Below, piece by piece: positions 53,531-63,541 of a stretch of 64,000 nt of DNA; the first letter of the stretch is position 1, and each line of letters opens with the position of its first letter. The translations under genes were made by a program, and so were the position numbers. The notes below the pieces were generated by a model. It was given only the letters and a program-made list of their open reading frames with translations, was not told where the DNA came from and searched no databases. Source of the stretch: Nostoc sp. 106C (GTDB lineage Bacteria; Cyanobacteriota; Cyanobacteriia; Cyanobacteriales; Nostocaceae); NCBI RefSeq assembly GCF_002154725.1, contig NZ_MTAW01000145.1, positions 89,104 through 153,103 on the forward strand. Direction: 5' to 3'.

Positions 53531-54637
53531 TCATGCTGCTTGTGGCTGAACCAAATTTTCTTTACCCTGAACAACAGTAGCCGACTCAATTTTGTCTCCA
53601 GCCTTGAGTTTATCCAAAACTTCTTTGCCCTCGGTCAGATAGCCAAAAACTGCGTAACGACCATCTAACAAGTTGCGTCCGGCGGGGGTGAGTTCTGGTT
53701 CAAACAGGAAGAAGAAGAATTGTGAGGAAGCACCATTTACTTGATTTTCAGGACGGGCCATGACCAAAGCGCCAAAAGCAGAGAAAGGTAGAACGGGCAT
53801 ATCAAGGTAACGTCCAGCCTCTTCAAGCGTGATGCCGTAGGTAGGGGCTTTATCACCTTGAACCAGGATTTCTAAGGGAATGGCACGATATTGTCCGGTT
53901 TTGGGATCAATAAAACCTACGTCTTTTCCTGGTGGATCTCCGGATTGTAAAAAGTAAGATTCTTCTGAACGGGTAAATTCTAAGCCGTTATAAAAACCAC
54001 GTTGTACCAAATCTACAAAGTTACCAGCAGTTACAGGGGCACTATAACCATCTACCACAACGGTAAGGTTACCTTTGTTGGTTTTGATATCCACAGTAGC
54101 TCGACCTTTCAGTTGAGGTAGGTTACTGTACTCGTCAGGGACTTTAAAAGGAAATTCCTTTACCATAGACTCTTCTAAGAGATTGACGAGATTTAGCAAT
54201 TTAGTCCGTTCCTCTTGGATTTTTTCTTTATCCTTGACTTTGGCCAATTCTTGCAATGTATTCACGCCAGATTGCAATTCCTTAATCCAAGCTTGAGCTT
54301 GGGGTTGGCGTTCTTCGGGAACGCTTGCTAGGATTTTGGAGGATTGATCGAGAGATCGGGATGCCTTGCTCAGATCTTTGGATATAGCTCCCCATCGCCG
54401 ATTTGCCCGCAGTTGGTTGGAGATATCTTCTAGACTGGCTTGCAGTTGCCGCACAGGTTCATTGTCTATCGGGAGTGCATACCGCAACAGAGATCTGCCG
54501 TCAGTAATTGCATTCCCAGCTGGTAGGGCGGCGCTACTGGAGGGAGTCCACCCAGCTGTACTTATGCCTAAAAATATTGTTACCAGCAGTATTGCCATGA
54601 GGCTGTTCTTCAGCCAGGATTTTAATAAGTTAAACAT
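53531..54637 (-). CDS. Cyclophilin-type peptidyl-prolyl isomerase, thylakoid-lumen-like
   Basis: About 368 residues with a signal peptide (about 10-40), a helical N-terminal part (about 50-170) with a leucine-rich segment, and a C-terminal cyclophilin domain (about 185-365) with VDIKTNKGNLTVVVDGYSAP, FVDLVQRGFYNGLEF and SQFFFFLFEPELTP. The layout matches TLP40-type thylakoid-lumen cyclophilins. Several active-site residues of human cyclophilin A differ, so isomerase activity is uncertain. The start codon is unsure: ATG 54637 gives MFNLLKSW; ATG 54658 is seven codons earlier and is also open. Confidence 0.88.
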   Translation of the reverse strand: MFNLLKSWLKNSLMAILLVTIFLGISTAGWTPSSSAALPAGNAITDGRSLLRYALPIDNEPVRQLQASLEDISNQLRANRRWGAISKDLSKASRSLDQSSKILASVPEERQPQAQAWIKELQSGVNTLQELAKVKDKEKIQEERTKLLNLVNLLEESMVKEFPFKVPDEYSNLPQLKGRATVDIKTNKGNLTVVVDGYSAPVTAGNFVDLVQRGFYNGLEFTRSEESYFLQSGDPPGKDVGFIDPKTGQYRAIPLEILVQGDKAPTYGITLEEAGRYLDMPVLPFSAFGALVMARPENQVNGASSQFFFFLFEPELTPAGRNLLDGRYAVFGYLTEGKEVLDKLKAGDKIESATVVQGKENLVQPQAA

Positions 54638-54781
54638 GGTATGGCTTAAATGCAGCATCAAATTGTTGACTGGACGTAACCCATCACTTATCTTCCCACA
54701 GTAGGAGTGCCCAGTTCTGAGTCCAGAGCCAAAAGTCCATTTTCAACTGTCATTTGTCCTTTGCGCTTGGTTATTTATTTC

Positions 54782-54809
54782 ATGACTAATGACTAATGAC
54801 TAATGACTA
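54782..54809. repeat. ATGACTA heptamer, four exact copies
   Basis: Four perfect tandem copies of ATGACTA between the divergent cyclophilin and efp genes, followed by one degenerate unit. This is the STRR type of cyanobacterial short repeat. Confidence 0.85.
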
Positions 54810-54874
54810 ATAACCAATGACGACCCTTGAGGGGTACAATAAATGCCGATTGTCTTCCAAAACTTGAAAGTTTC

Positions 54875-55432
54875 ATGATCTCCAGTAACGACTTTCGACC
54901 CGGTGTCTCAATTGTTTTAGATGGGTCTGTATGGCGAGTGATAGACTTCCTGCACGTTAAGCCAGGTAAAGGCTCGGCGTTTGTGCGGACAACATTAAAA
55001 AATGTCCAGAGTGGAAAGGTTCTAGAAAGAACTTTCCGGGCTGGGGAAACAGTACCGCAAGCGACTCTAGAAAAAATCACGATGCAACATACCTATAAAG
55101 AAGGTGATGAATTCGTCTTTATGGATATGGAAAGCTACGAAGAAGGCAGATTGAGCGCAACGCAAATTGGCGATCGCGTAAAATACCTCAAAGAAGGTAT
55201 GGAAGTTAACGTCATCCGTTGGGGCGAGCAAGTGCTAGAAGTGGAATTGCCTAACTCTGTAGTTTTAGAAATCGTGCAAACAGATCCAGGTGTTAAAGGA
55301 GACACAGCTACAGGTGGTACTAAACCAGCAATTCTAGAAACTGGCGCAACTATCATGGTTCCCTTGTTTATTGCTCAAGGAGAACGCATCAAGATTGATA
55401 CCCGCGATGATAAATATTTAGGCAGGGAATAA
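54875..55432 (+). CDS. efp: Elongation factor P
   Basis: A 185-residue translation factor that relieves ribosome stalling at proline runs. The start ATG at 54875 gives [17 protein letters not shown]; the frame is open further upstream but the family starts here. The KOW-like domain contains [15 protein letters not shown], where Lys in KPGKG is the residue modified in other bacteria. Domain 2 has MDMESYEE and the C-terminal OB domain ends with [17 protein letters not shown]. It precedes accB in the same orientation, a conserved cyanobacterial pair. Confidence 0.97.
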   Translation: MISSNDFRPGVSIVLDGSVWRVIDFLHVKPGKGSAFVRTTLKNVQSGKVLERTFRAGETVPQATLEKITMQHTYKEGDEFVFMDMESYEEGRLSATQIGDRVKYLKEGMEVNVIRWGEQVLEVELPNSVVLEIVQTDPGVKGDTATGGTKPAILETGATIMVPLFIAQGERIKIDTRDDKYLGRE

Positions 55433-55461
55433 TCATCTCATTTGAGAGCAATCCTGATTTC

Positions 55462-55479
55462 AATCCCTTTATAGGGATT
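55462..55479 (+). other. Small hairpin between efp and accB
   Basis: AATCCCT and AGGGATT around TTAT form a 7-bp stem in the 103-base gap of the efp-accB pair. It lacks a T-run, so it may be a processing or partial attenuation site. Confidence 0.35.
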
Positions 55480-55535
55480 AAATCCCTGCCACACCTAAAA
55501 TTTTTCTCTACGTACAGGTCGAGGTAATAAAAACT

Positions 55536-56093
55536 GTGCCATTGGATTTTAATGAAATTCGCCAACTGCTAGCAACTATTGCACAAACAGATATTGCCGA
55601 AGTAACGCTCAAAAGCGACGACTTTGAGCTAACGGTACGTAAAGCTGTGAGTTTCAGCAATCATATTGTGTCAGTAGGCCAAGCAGCATCAGGCGGTGTG
55701 GTTGGTGTGGGATTAACATCGTCGGTTTCGCCTGTTGCACACCAGACAGTATCAACTGCGGTAGGAGAAACAGGGACAAGTCGTGTTCTAGATAATGCTA
55801 GTACTGCCTCTAGCGTGCAGTTGTCAGGATCTCCCTCAGCAATCGACAAAAGATTAGTAGAAGTGCCTTCTCCAATGGTAGGAACGTTTTATCGCGCTCC
55901 CGCACCAGGTGAAGCCGCATTTGTGGAAGTAGGCGATCGCATCCGCAGTGGTCAAACAGTCTGTATCATTGAAGCGATGAAGCTGATGAACGAAATTGAG
56001 GCTGAAGTATCCGGACAAGTGATGGAAATTTTGGTGCAAAATGGCGAACCTGTAGAATATGGTCAGCCTTTAATGCGAATTAACCCTGATTAA
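55536..56093 (+). CDS. accB: Acetyl-CoA carboxylase biotin carboxyl carrier protein AccB
   Basis: A 185-residue carrier protein of acetyl-CoA carboxylase, the first step of fatty acid synthesis. The start is GTG at 55536 (MPLDFNEIRQLLATI) with GAGGT ahead. The N-terminal part holds a Gly/Val/Ser/Thr-rich linker (about 45-105); the C-terminal biotinyl domain (about 110-185) has VPSPMVGTFYRAPAPGE and the biotin-accepting lysine in EAMKLMNE. It follows efp; AccC is elsewhere. Confidence 0.97.
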   Translation: MPLDFNEIRQLLATIAQTDIAEVTLKSDDFELTVRKAVSFSNHIVSVGQAASGGVVGVGLTSSVSPVAHQTVSTAVGETGTSRVLDNASTASSVQLSGSPSAIDKRLVEVPSPMVGTFYRAPAPGEAAFVEVGDRIRSGQTVCIIEAMKLMNEIEAEVSGQVMEILVQNGEPVEYGQPLMRINPD

Positions 56094-56154
56094 GTATTAA
56101 TCTATATATGACATGAGTCGTTTTTAAAGTTGTCAGTACTGCGGGTTAATCCTG

Positions 56155-56502
56155 ATGAAACAAGTGTTGCCTGTACCAGCAGAAGTGGTGCAACAAGTAG
56201 CTGAATACTTCAGTCTGTTAAGTGAACCTATGCGCCTTCGGCTGTTGCACTTACTACGAGATGAAGAAAAATGCGTACAAGAGTTGGTAGAGGCAACACA
56301 GACTTCGCAGGCAAACGTCTCAAAACACCTGAAGGTAATGTGGCAAGCAGGTATTCTTAGCCGCCGCAGTGAAGGAACTTGCGCCTACTACCGGGTGGAA
56401 GATGAAATGATTTTTGAATTGTGCAATCGGGTTTGCGATCGCCTCGCTACCAGGTTAGAACAGCAAGCCCATAACTTTCGGGTGTTGAATAGTAAACTAT
56501 AG
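56155..56502 (+). CDS. ArsR/SmtB family transcriptional regulator
   Basis: A 115-residue winged helix-turn-helix protein. LLSEPMRLRLLHLLRDEEKC is the first helix pair, TSQANVSKHLKVMWQAGILS the recognition helix, and RSEGTCAYYRVED the wing. The usual metal site motif of ArsR (ELCVCDL) is not complete, since only one Cys is in the DEEKCVQEL region; another Cys lies in GTCAYY and one in FELCNRVCDR near the C-terminus, which could form a different site. Target genes are not evident. It sits alone 60 bases after accB. Confidence 0.87.
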   Translation: MKQVLPVPAEVVQQVAEYFSLLSEPMRLRLLHLLRDEEKCVQELVEATQTSQANVSKHLKVMWQAGILSRRSEGTCAYYRVEDEMIFELCNRVCDRLATRLEQQAHNFRVLNSKL

Positions 56503-56557
56503 ATTGGTCATTTGTCATTTGTCCTTTGTTATCTGTTGTATAACTAATGACTAATGA

Positions 56558-57169
56558 CTAAAGCGGATAATCTTTCTTAAAGTTTTCACGCGTTAGTGGC
56601 TGTTCTAACTCTACGCCTTCGCCGCCTAAAACATCCAATTGCTTGCCATTAACGTCAATGTACACCTTGGCATTTGGATTTAAAGTCGTAGCAGTGTAGA
56701 CAACTTGCCCAACACGACCCATCATGGAACTGCTACCACCCCCACTGGTAAAATCTTCAGATAAATTAACGTGGATTTCATCATTGTTGGCTTTTAGACC
56801 CAACAATTTAGTGCCTTTGGGAATGGTAGTAGATTCGGCACCTTCGGTTGGTCCTGCTAATAAATTTTGGAAAGCCTTTTCTAAAACTTGGTTAGGTTGA
56901 CTAGCAGCTATTTTGACTGGTTGGGGAGCCAGTGCCAAATTTTTGCCATTATCTTTGAGCCAATAGATGTTAGCAGTTTGCTCTTGGCCTGGCTGTGCTG
57001 TTGTTGTCTTTCCTGGCTGGGTTAATGTTCTTGAGGTATCTGGTGGTGTGGGCGGATTGCTGGAGTGTAAAGTAAGCCAAGCCACGCCACCACTGACCGC
57101 TACCACCGCTGCTGAGACAGCTGCAATTACACCTGAAGAATTCCGATTAGATCCTTGTTGGTCATTCAT
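56558..57169 (-). CDS. GerMN-domain lipoprotein-like/secreted protein
   Basis: About 203 residues with an N-terminal membrane or signal segment (about 13-35), a Thr/Pro/Gln-rich linker to about residue 65 and a GerMN domain in the C-terminal half (TANIYWLKDN..., then LLAGPTEGAESTTIPKGTKLLGL and VGQVVYTATTLNPNAKVYIDVNG). In Bacillus GerM acts at spore coat/peptidoglycan; in cyanobacteria the domain is common in envelope proteins of unknown role. ATG 57169 is preferred over TTG 57175. Confidence 0.8.
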   Translation of the reverse strand: MNDQQGSNRNSSGVIAAVSAAVVAVSGGVAWLTLHSSNPPTPPDTSRTLTQPGKTTTAQPGQEQTANIYWLKDNGKNLALAPQPVKIAASQPNQVLEKAFQNLLAGPTEGAESTTIPKGTKLLGLKANNDEIHVNLSEDFTSGGGSSSMMGRVGQVVYTATTLNPNAKVYIDVNGKQLDVLGGEGVELEQPLTRENFKKDYPL

Positions 57170-57536
57170 ATTCAAAACCTGCTTGACTGAGGGCTGAGAT
57201 GGTCTTTGTGGGAAGAGCAGCCTGATTAAGGACGATACTTATAAATGAAGAGTTTCCAAACACTTAGAGTATGGCTATTTATAACAACAATGCCGCCATG
57301 TCTCTTTCCGCAGGGACTACTTTTAATTTTAGATTCGTACTTCTAGTCCGTCACCTGTCCAATTATGTAAATCTCATCGTTTATTGAGTTAATCTACAAT
57401 CTCGAGGCAGGATGGCTGTTGAGTAGAATACTGATAAATTAACAGTTAGGGTAGACGCACCAAATCAAGATACACAGAGACGCAAAGTGATTTTTTAATA
57501 AATTTCATCTGCGCCCTTGTGCGTTGAATTATTAAC
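57170..57536. other. 367-bp gene-free stretch
   Basis: Lies between the GerMN gene and the 3' end of proS, both on the minus strand. It must hold the GerMN promoter and the proS terminator, but I see no strong hairpin. No gene is seen. Confidence 0.5.
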
Positions 57537-59339
57537 TTATATCGCGGCTGTAATCCACTGTTTGATTGTACTTGTCACTTCATTAATGTCAATTTCTTGA
57601 GATTGACGAGTTGCTCTTACTACAACTTCTACCTTGCCGTTAGCGATCGCTCTTCCCGTAACTATTCTGTAGGGTATACCAATCAAATCAGCATCTTTGA
57701 ATTTTACTCCTGCTCTTTCATCGCGGTCATCAAGTAAAGTTTCAATTCCAGCTTGATTGAGTTCACTGTAGAGTTTTTCGGCGATTTGCACTTGTTGGGC
57801 ATCTTTAATGTTAGGAATTGTGACAATGGCGTGATAAGGTGCGATCGCTACTGGCCAAATGATCCCATCTTTATCGTAGGATTGCTCTACAGCTGATTGT
57901 GCTAATCGCGATACGCCCACGCCATAACAACCCATGACCAAAGGTTTTTCTTCTCCCTGTTCATTGGTATAAGTTGCACCCATCGCTACAGAATACTTTG
58001 TGCCCAATTGGAAAATGTGTCCTACCTCAATTCCACGGGCACTTTTTAAAGTTTGTTCTGGGTTATGGATGGCGCGATCGCCTGGTCTAGCTTTACGAAT
58101 ATCTACCACTAACTCAGGTAATTTAAATTGCTCGCCCCAATTAGCCCCAACTACGTGATAGCCAGTTTCGTTTGCTCCTGTCACGAAGTTCTTTAAATCA
58201 ACAGCTGTTTTATCGACAAATCGCAAAAACTTCGGATTTACCTGTTTATCGCCCTTAATATACTCATCTGCGATATCAGGCGCAATATAGCCTAAAGGCA
58301 AAGATTTTGCTGCCCATGTACCTTGTGTTTCGGCACTAGGTACATTCAAGGCAATAATAGTTTTAGCACCATAATTAACAGCTAACCTGGTCAATTCATT
58401 TTGCAATTTGACCTCGTTAACTTCCTGATCCCCTCTAATACTCACCAAAACCAACACTGTAGTGCCATTGTCATAAACTGTCTGGTAAAGAACATTCTTC
58501 AGCACTTGGGTGGAAGAACATTTGAGGAAGTTACAGACTGTTTCAATGGTGTCTGTTCCTGGTGTATTGCGTTTCTCATAAGTTGTAAACTCTGAGGTTG
58601 CGGCATCAGCTGGTAAAGAAACAGCTTTTTCGACATTGGCAGCGTATTTGCCATCTTCGGTGTAGAGAACTTCGTCTTCTCCGGCTTCTGCCAATACCAT
58701 AAATTCTGTTGAACCAGAACCGCCAATAGCACCAGAATCAGCTTCAACTGCACGGAAAGCTAACCCAGAACGCCGCAGCATATTGCTGTAAGCCTGGTAC
58801 ATATCCTGGTAAGTGGCTTTAAGACTTTCTTCATCGACATGGAAGGAGTAGCCGTCCTTCATAATGAATTCCCGTCCGCGCATCAAACCAAAGCGGGGAC
58901 GAATTTCATCACGGAATTTTGTTTGAATTTGGTAGAGATGTAGCGGTAGCTGACGGTAAGAGCGAATCATATCACGCGCGATCGTCGTGATGACTTCCTC
59001 ATGAGTCGGCCCTAATCCTAATTGTTGCTCTCGACGGTCGATGAGGGAAAACATAATACCCTCAGCTTTCGTGTAAGTATCCCAGCGTCCTGATTCTTTC
59101 CATAACTCCGCAGGTTGTAATTGCGGTAACAAACATTCTTGTGCACCTGTGGCGTTCATTTCTTCGCGGACAATTTGGGAAACTTTTTGCAATCCCCGCC
59201 ACATCAATGGCAAATAAGCATACACTCCACTACCGATGCGACGAATATAACCTGCACGCAGTAATAATTTATGACTGGGAATTTCCGCATCAGCTGGATC
59301 ATCCCTCAGTGTAACGAATAACATTTGTGACAGTCGCAT
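57537..59339 (-). CDS. proS: Prolyl-tRNA synthetase
   Basis: A 600-residue class II aminoacyl-tRNA synthetase of the bacterial type with an inserted editing domain. Motifs: 1 near [12 protein letters not shown]; 2 in [21 protein letters not shown] (shown here by its core [12 protein letters not shown]); 3 in [18 protein letters not shown]. The YbaK-like editing insert covers about residues 230-390, with [20 protein letters not shown] near its end. The C-terminal anticodon domain includes [14 protein letters not shown] and [25 protein letters not shown] in part. All expected regions are present. Confidence 0.97.
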   Translation of the reverse strand: MRLSQMLFVTLRDDPADAEIPSHKLLLRAGYIRRIGSGVYAYLPLMWRGLQKVSQIVREEMNATGAQECLLPQLQPAELWKESGRWDTYTKAEGIMFSLIDRREQQLGLGPTHEEVITTIARDMIRSYRQLPLHLYQIQTKFRDEIRPRFGLMRGREFIMKDGYSFHVDEESLKATYQDMYQAYSNMLRRSGLAFRAVEADSGAIGGSGSTEFMVLAEAGEDEVLYTEDGKYAANVEKAVSLPADAATSEFTTYEKRNTPGTDTIETVCNFLKCSSTQVLKNVLYQTVYDNGTTVLVLVSIRGDQEVNEVKLQNELTRLAVNYGAKTIIALNVPSAETQGTWAAKSLPLGYIAPDIADEYIKGDKQVNPKFLRFVDKTAVDLKNFVTGANETGYHVVGANWGEQFKLPELVVDIRKARPGDRAIHNPEQTLKSARGIEVGHIFQLGTKYSVAMGATYTNEQGEEKPLVMGCYGVGVSRLAQSAVEQSYDKDGIIWPVAIAPYHAIVTIPNIKDAQQVQIAEKLYSELNQAGIETLLDDRDERAGVKFKDADLIGIPYRIVTGRAIANGKVEVVVRATRQSQEIDINEVTSTIKQWITAAI

Positions 59340-59442
59340 CGTTTATTCCCTTTCTCGAATTACTAATGAATTATGAATGATGAAGTATGAATTATGAAGT
59401 ATAAAGTGTTATTCATTTAAATTTTTTACTACGCTTTGCGTA

Positions 59443-59488
59443 TCATTTGTCATTGGTCATTTGTCCTTTGTCATTTGTTATTTCTCCG
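59443..59488. repeat. Heptamer-type short repeats upstream of proS
   Basis: Runs of CATTTGTCATTGGTCATTTGTC-type 7-base units in the 300-base gap between the divergent proS and acyltransferase genes. Confidence 0.55.
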
Positions 59489-59635
59489 CTTCCCCCTTCG
59501 GGTTCAACAGTCGCCTATGGAGGGAAATCCTCCCGCAGCGCTTATTCACTGCGTCCCCTTCTCTCATCTCTTTTATCCTTTTTCATTGCTACCGCCTTTT
59601 GCCTTTTTTACCGCAACTAATAGGAGAAAACTACC

Positions 59636-61042
59636 TTGTCTAACGGAATTTACCAAGCACAACCTCCTCTAGAATTTATTCCTCCGAGGTTTAACCCCTT
59701 ATTACTTCAATTGACGCACCTGTTACTACCAAGCTGGATCAACTGGAAAACGGCGATTACTCACATTGAAGCTGACAACGTAGAAATTCTAGCGGATCTT
59801 TATCATCAGTTTCAGGAAGGTAAGACCAGGTTTTTGCTAGCATTTCGCCATCCAAAAACGGAAGATCCACTTTGTTTAGGGTACTTGCTTTCGCAACTCC
59901 TGCCCAAGGTAGCACGAGAACAGGGCATAAAAATTGAACCTCCAATTCATGCTCATTTTATCTACGATCGCGGCATTCCTCTATGGGCAGGTAACCACAT
60001 CGGCTGGCTGGCTTCACATTTAGGTGGGACTCCCATTCAGCGCGGGAAAGCTGACTGGAATGGTTTGCGTTCGGCGCGTGACTTATTTGCTAATGGGAAA
60101 TTCCCGATGGCTGCTGCGCCAGAGGGGGCCACCAATGGTTTGTCGGAGATTATGAGTCCCCTAGAACCAGGGATTGCCCAATTAGGCTTTTGGTGTGCTG
60201 AAGATTTGCACAAAGCAGGACGCTTAGAACAGGTTTTAATTGTACCAGTTGGGATTAAATATAGTTACGTTGCTGCTCCTTGGGGTGCGATCGCACAACT
60301 TTTAAGTGAATTAGAAGTGGCTAGCGGTTTACCTGTAAATCCATCAGAAAATGGCAATAGTGCCACAATCGAGTCCCTTTATCCACGATTGTTGACTTTG
60401 GCGGAACGTTTATTGACGTTGATGGAACAGTTTTACACAAAGTTTTATCATCAAAAGCTGCCAGAGATTATTTTGACATCAGAAGAAACAAGCGATCGCA
60501 ACCAAGCATTAACAGCACGCTTGCAAGCATTGATGCACATAGCATTACAAATGTCAGAGCAGTATTTTGACTTAGCACCTAAGGGCGCTTGGAACGATCG
60601 TTGCCGGCGGGTAGAGCAAGCAGGCTGGAATTATATCTTTAGAGAAGAGTTTAAGGATATCAAAGCATTATCTCCCATAGAACACGCTTTAGGCGATCGC
60701 GTTGCGGAAGAAGCAAACCGCCGAATGTGGCACATGCGCTTAGTAGAAAGTTTTGTTGCTGTTTCTGGTAGCTATATTAAAGCCAAACCCACAGCAGAAA
60801 GGTTTGCTGAGACAACCTTGCTTTTGAGGGACATGGTAAATAAAATTCAAGGCACTAATAGCCTATTGCACCGTCCGCAATTGGGTAAGCAACAGGTAAA
60901 AATCAGCATTGGTGAGCCAATCTCTGTTTCTGAACGCTATCCAGTTTATAAAGCTAATCGCTTAGGTGCGAAACAAGCCGTAACTGAATTGACCAATGAT
61001 TTACAGCACGCAATGGAGGATTTGATTGCGAAGGAAGAATAA
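59636..61042 (+). CDS. PlsC-like 1-acylglycerol-3-phosphate acyltransferase domain protein
   Basis: A 468-residue protein with a PlsC acyltransferase core. The HX4D catalytic motif is FRHPKTEDP near residue 72, GTPIQRGKADWNG is the substrate block, and APEGATNG near residue 162 gives the PEG-type motif. The core is extended by about 200 helical residues at the C-terminus. The start is TTG at 59636, after GGAG at about 59622. Its length is twice that of PlsC, so it may be a distinct acyltransferase acting on other glycerolipids. Confidence 0.82.
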   Translation: MSNGIYQAQPPLEFIPPRFNPLLLQLTHLLLPSWINWKTAITHIEADNVEILADLYHQFQEGKTRFLLAFRHPKTEDPLCLGYLLSQLLPKVAREQGIKIEPPIHAHFIYDRGIPLWAGNHIGWLASHLGGTPIQRGKADWNGLRSARDLFANGKFPMAAAPEGATNGLSEIMSPLEPGIAQLGFWCAEDLHKAGRLEQVLIVPVGIKYSYVAAPWGAIAQLLSELEVASGLPVNPSENGNSATIESLYPRLLTLAERLLTLMEQFYTKFYHQKLPEIILTSEETSDRNQALTARLQALMHIALQMSEQYFDLAPKGAWNDRCRRVEQAGWNYIFREEFKDIKALSPIEHALGDRVAEEANRRMWHMRLVESFVAVSGSYIKAKPTAERFAETTLLLRDMVNKIQGTNSLLHRPQLGKQQVKISIGEPISVSERYPVYKANRLGAKQAVTELTNDLQHAMEDLIAKEE

Positions 61043-61090
61043 CGATAAGCTGCACCATTACATTCTAAAAATTGTTTACATAAACTAAGA

Positions 61091-61882
61091 GTGAAAACCG
61101 ACAGCATCTTTTATCGCCTATTTCAAGAGGTTCCCAGTATTTTCTTTGAACTTATTGGCAACCCACCCGAAACCGCTAACATCTATCAATTCTCTTCAGT
61201 TGAAATCAAGCAAACAGCTTTTAGAATTGATGGTGTTTTTCTTCCCACTCAAGGTAATAATAATCCAATTTATTTTGTCGAAGTCCAATTTCAACAAGAC
61301 GCAGATATTTACTCACGTGTAGTTTCTGAAATATTTTTATATTTGCGGCAGAATAAATCTAAACATACTTGGCGAGGAGTAATTATTTATCCCAGCAGAA
61401 GTATTGATATAGGAGACATTAAAGATTGTCACGAATTCTTTTCCAGCCAGCGTCTGACACGCATTTATTTGGATGAATTAGGTGAAGTAGCATCACTACC
61501 CATAGGTATTGCTACTATGAAATTGATCGTTGAGGATGAAGATACAGCAATTACCACTGCAAGAGAGTTAATCAACCGCACTAAGCAAGCTGTAAGCTTA
61601 CAATTGCCACAGCAGCAGTTACTAGCATTAATAGAAACTATTTTGGTTTATAAATTTCCGCAAATGAGTCGAGAGGAGATAGAAGCAATGTTTGGCTTAA
61701 ATGAGTTAAAACAAACGCGAGTTTATCAAGAAGCAAGAGAAGAAGGTAAACAAGAAGCAAAATTAGAAGTTGCACCTAGACTTTTAGCATTAGGGTTAAC
61801 TGTGGAACAAATAGCACAGGCTTTGGAGTTAAATGTTGCACAAGTGCAGCAAGTAGTACAGCAATCATCCTCGAATGAATAG
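61091..61882 (+). CDS. Rpn/DUF2887 family nuclease-like protein
   Basis: A 263-residue member of the PD-(D/E)XK nuclease-like family that includes Rpn (recombination-promoting nucleases) and the cyanobacterial DUF2887 proteins. Active-site candidates are the Asp in RIDGVFLPT and the Glu-x-Gln in YFVEVQFQQDAD. The C-terminal part has a helix with repeated EAREEGKQEAKLE. GTG at 61091 is the start. These genes are very common and often vary or decay in Nostocales; enzymatic action is by family only. Confidence 0.75.
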   Translation: MKTDSIFYRLFQEVPSIFFELIGNPPETANIYQFSSVEIKQTAFRIDGVFLPTQGNNNPIYFVEVQFQQDADIYSRVVSEIFLYLRQNKSKHTWRGVIIYPSRSIDIGDIKDCHEFFSSQRLTRIYLDELGEVASLPIGIATMKLIVEDEDTAITTARELINRTKQAVSLQLPQQQLLALIETILVYKFPQMSREEIEAMFGLNELKQTRVYQEAREEGKQEAKLEVAPRLLALGLTVEQIAQALELNVAQVQQVVQQSSSNE

Positions 61883-61908
61883 CAAAGCGATCGCAGCATT
61901 TTGTATCT

Positions 61909-61992
61909 ATGAACAAAATTACTATATCTCACCTTGATAATGACATGAAATCTCGTCTACAAAAATGCGCCAAAAAACTTAGTCGTAAATAA
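61909..61992 (+). pseudogene. Truncated ribbon-helix-helix antitoxin fragment (FitA-like)
   Basis: ATG 61909 to TAA 61992 codes for 27 residues: MNKITISHLDNDMKSRLQKC is like the N-terminal strand and first helix of FitA/VapB-type antitoxins. Full members have about 75-85 residues, so two-thirds are missing. It lies 26 bases after the Rpn-like gene and five bases before the SMI1/HEAT gene. It has no toxin partner next to it. Confidence 0.5.
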
Positions 61993-61997
61993 ATTTG

Positions 61998-63092
61998 ATG
62001 TCAGTCCTTACAGAAACTGTAGAAAGAATTTTTAAGCATCTGCAACAACATAGAGCAGAGATAGCTGCACTTCTTCAACCAGGATTAACAATTGAAGAAA
62101 TTCAATCTCAAATTAAAAATTTACCTTTTTGTTTACCACAAGAAGTTTATGAACTTTACCAGTGGCGTAATGGTATAGATTATTCAAATATTTCAAAAAT
62201 TGAAAATTTCCATTTTGATATCAGTTTTATTCCTGGACTTGACTTTCTACCTTTGGAAGAAGCGATAGAATCTTCTAAAGAAATTGAGGAATTTAGAGAT
62301 AAATATACTTCACCAGAGGAAGAGAACTGCCATAAACTGTGGTTTCCAATTTTCAGTTCTGATGATTTAGAGTACCTAATTCTTTTTGGCGATTCGGTGA
62401 GTAGTCAAGATTCACCTATAATGCATTGTCATTTAGGAGATGGAAGTTTACCTCAAGTTAAATATCCTAATCTGACAACTTTCATGATGGTAGTAGCAGA
62501 ATGCTATGAAACAAATGCTTATTATATTGTTGAACAGTCTAAGTATAATTATCTTAGTTCATATTTAGCAGAAGACGTAAAAAAAGTTGCTGAAATTGAA
62601 CGTAAGTATTTGTCTGAACAATTAGAGGTAGTATTAAAAGCATTATCTCAACCCAGAGCTTTACTGGAAAACAAGATATTTGATATTTTACATCGCTTTA
62701 AAGATCCAAGATTTATAGAACCAATGATTTATGCTCTTCATCTACCTTTATATGAAGTAAATAATGAAGAAGAAAATATATTAATTCGTATAAGAGCAGC
62801 TATAATTCTTGGAGAAATTGGAGATTTGAGAGCAGTCGAGCCTCTTATGAGAGCATTAGAATCCCGGCTGAAACAAGACCGTGGATACTCTGTTGCAAAT
62901 AAAACAGCAGAGGCACTTAGAAAATTAGGAGATCCCAGAGCTATTAAATCATTGAAACTATTTTTGCAAAATAATAAACAGATTCTTCCAACTTTTATAC
63001 CATCGCCTTCATGGCTCGAGCGAATTGCTCTTCAAGAAGCGCGAGAGGAAGCAAAATGGGCAATCAAAGAACTAGAAAAGAAAAATTCTTAA
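61998..63092 (+). CDS. SMI1/KNR4 family protein with C-terminal HEAT repeats
   Basis: A 364-residue soluble protein. The N-terminal half (about 20-175) has the SMI1/KNR4 fold pattern: LPFCLPQEVYELYQWRNGID, FLPLEEAIE, LWFPIFSSDDLEYLILFGD and VKYPNLTTFMMVVAECYET. The C-terminal half (about 230-360) has HEAT-like repeats, e.g. IRAAIILGEIGDLRAVEPLM and ALRKLGDPRAIKSL. SMI1/KNR4 proteins often serve as immunity proteins to polymorphic toxins; the HEAT part could form a scaffold. No toxin lies beside it. TTG 61995 also stands one codon before the ATG. Confidence 0.8.
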   Translation: MSVLTETVERIFKHLQQHRAEIAALLQPGLTIEEIQSQIKNLPFCLPQEVYELYQWRNGIDYSNISKIENFHFDISFIPGLDFLPLEEAIESSKEIEEFRDKYTSPEEENCHKLWFPIFSSDDLEYLILFGDSVSSQDSPIMHCHLGDGSLPQVKYPNLTTFMMVVAECYETNAYYIVEQSKYNYLSSYLAEDVKKVAEIERKYLSEQLEVVLKALSQPRALLENKIFDILHRFKDPRFIEPMIYALHLPLYEVNNEEENILIRIRAAIILGEIGDLRAVEPLMRALESRLKQDRGYSVANKTAEALRKLGDPRAIKSLKLFLQNNKQILPTFIPSPSWLERIALQEAREEAKWAIKELEKKNS

Positions 63093-63280
63093 TACTAAGA
63101 TAAATGTATATATTTAAAAAATACAGGAATGCAAAGTTATTTGCATATTAGACTTTATATAAGGAAAATAGGCGGACTGGGAACCGACTCTTTCCACCTG
63201 TAAAATTTGCTTACCAAATATGTTTGCTTGGACTTAAGTTAAGTGATATTCTAACAGAGATGCGATCGCAAATTTACAAA

Positions 63281-63541
63281 CTATTTTCTATAAACATCTT
63301 TCCGATGTTTGCACTGCAAAAGTCGCACAAGTTGACTTTCATCATCAATTTCATAGCGAACTCTATAATCACCAATCCGGATACGATATTCGTTATCAGA
63401 GCCTTTTAATTTCACAACTCCATCAGGACGCGGTTCATCTGCAAGATTTTGTATTTTCTCAATAACGCGTTCTCTTACATCGTTAGGTAAGTCGTCAATC
63501 TGCTTTTGCACCGACTTTGAAATCACAACAGTGAGTTTCAT
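63281..63541 (-). CDS. RelE/ParE superfamily toxin
   Basis: An 86-residue protein with the RelE fold: KSVQKQIDDLPNDVRERVIEK helix, then GSDNEYRIRIGDYRVRYEI, the basic core, and HRKDVYRK at the end. Such toxins cut mRNA on the ribosome. ATG 63541 overlaps the antitoxin stop by four bases (ATGA), so the pair is translationally coupled and ordered antitoxin-toxin. The catalytic Arg and Tyr appear intact, so it could be active. Confidence 0.9.
   Translation of the reverse strand: MKLTVVISKSVQKQIDDLPNDVRERVIEKIQNLADEPRPDGVVKLKGSDNEYRIRIGDYRVRYEIDDESQLVRLLQCKHRKDVYRK

Noticed and set aside
54827..54874. Upstream start for elongation factor P adding 16 residues
   Set aside because: The family starts at MISSNDF; the extra part has no conserved residues.
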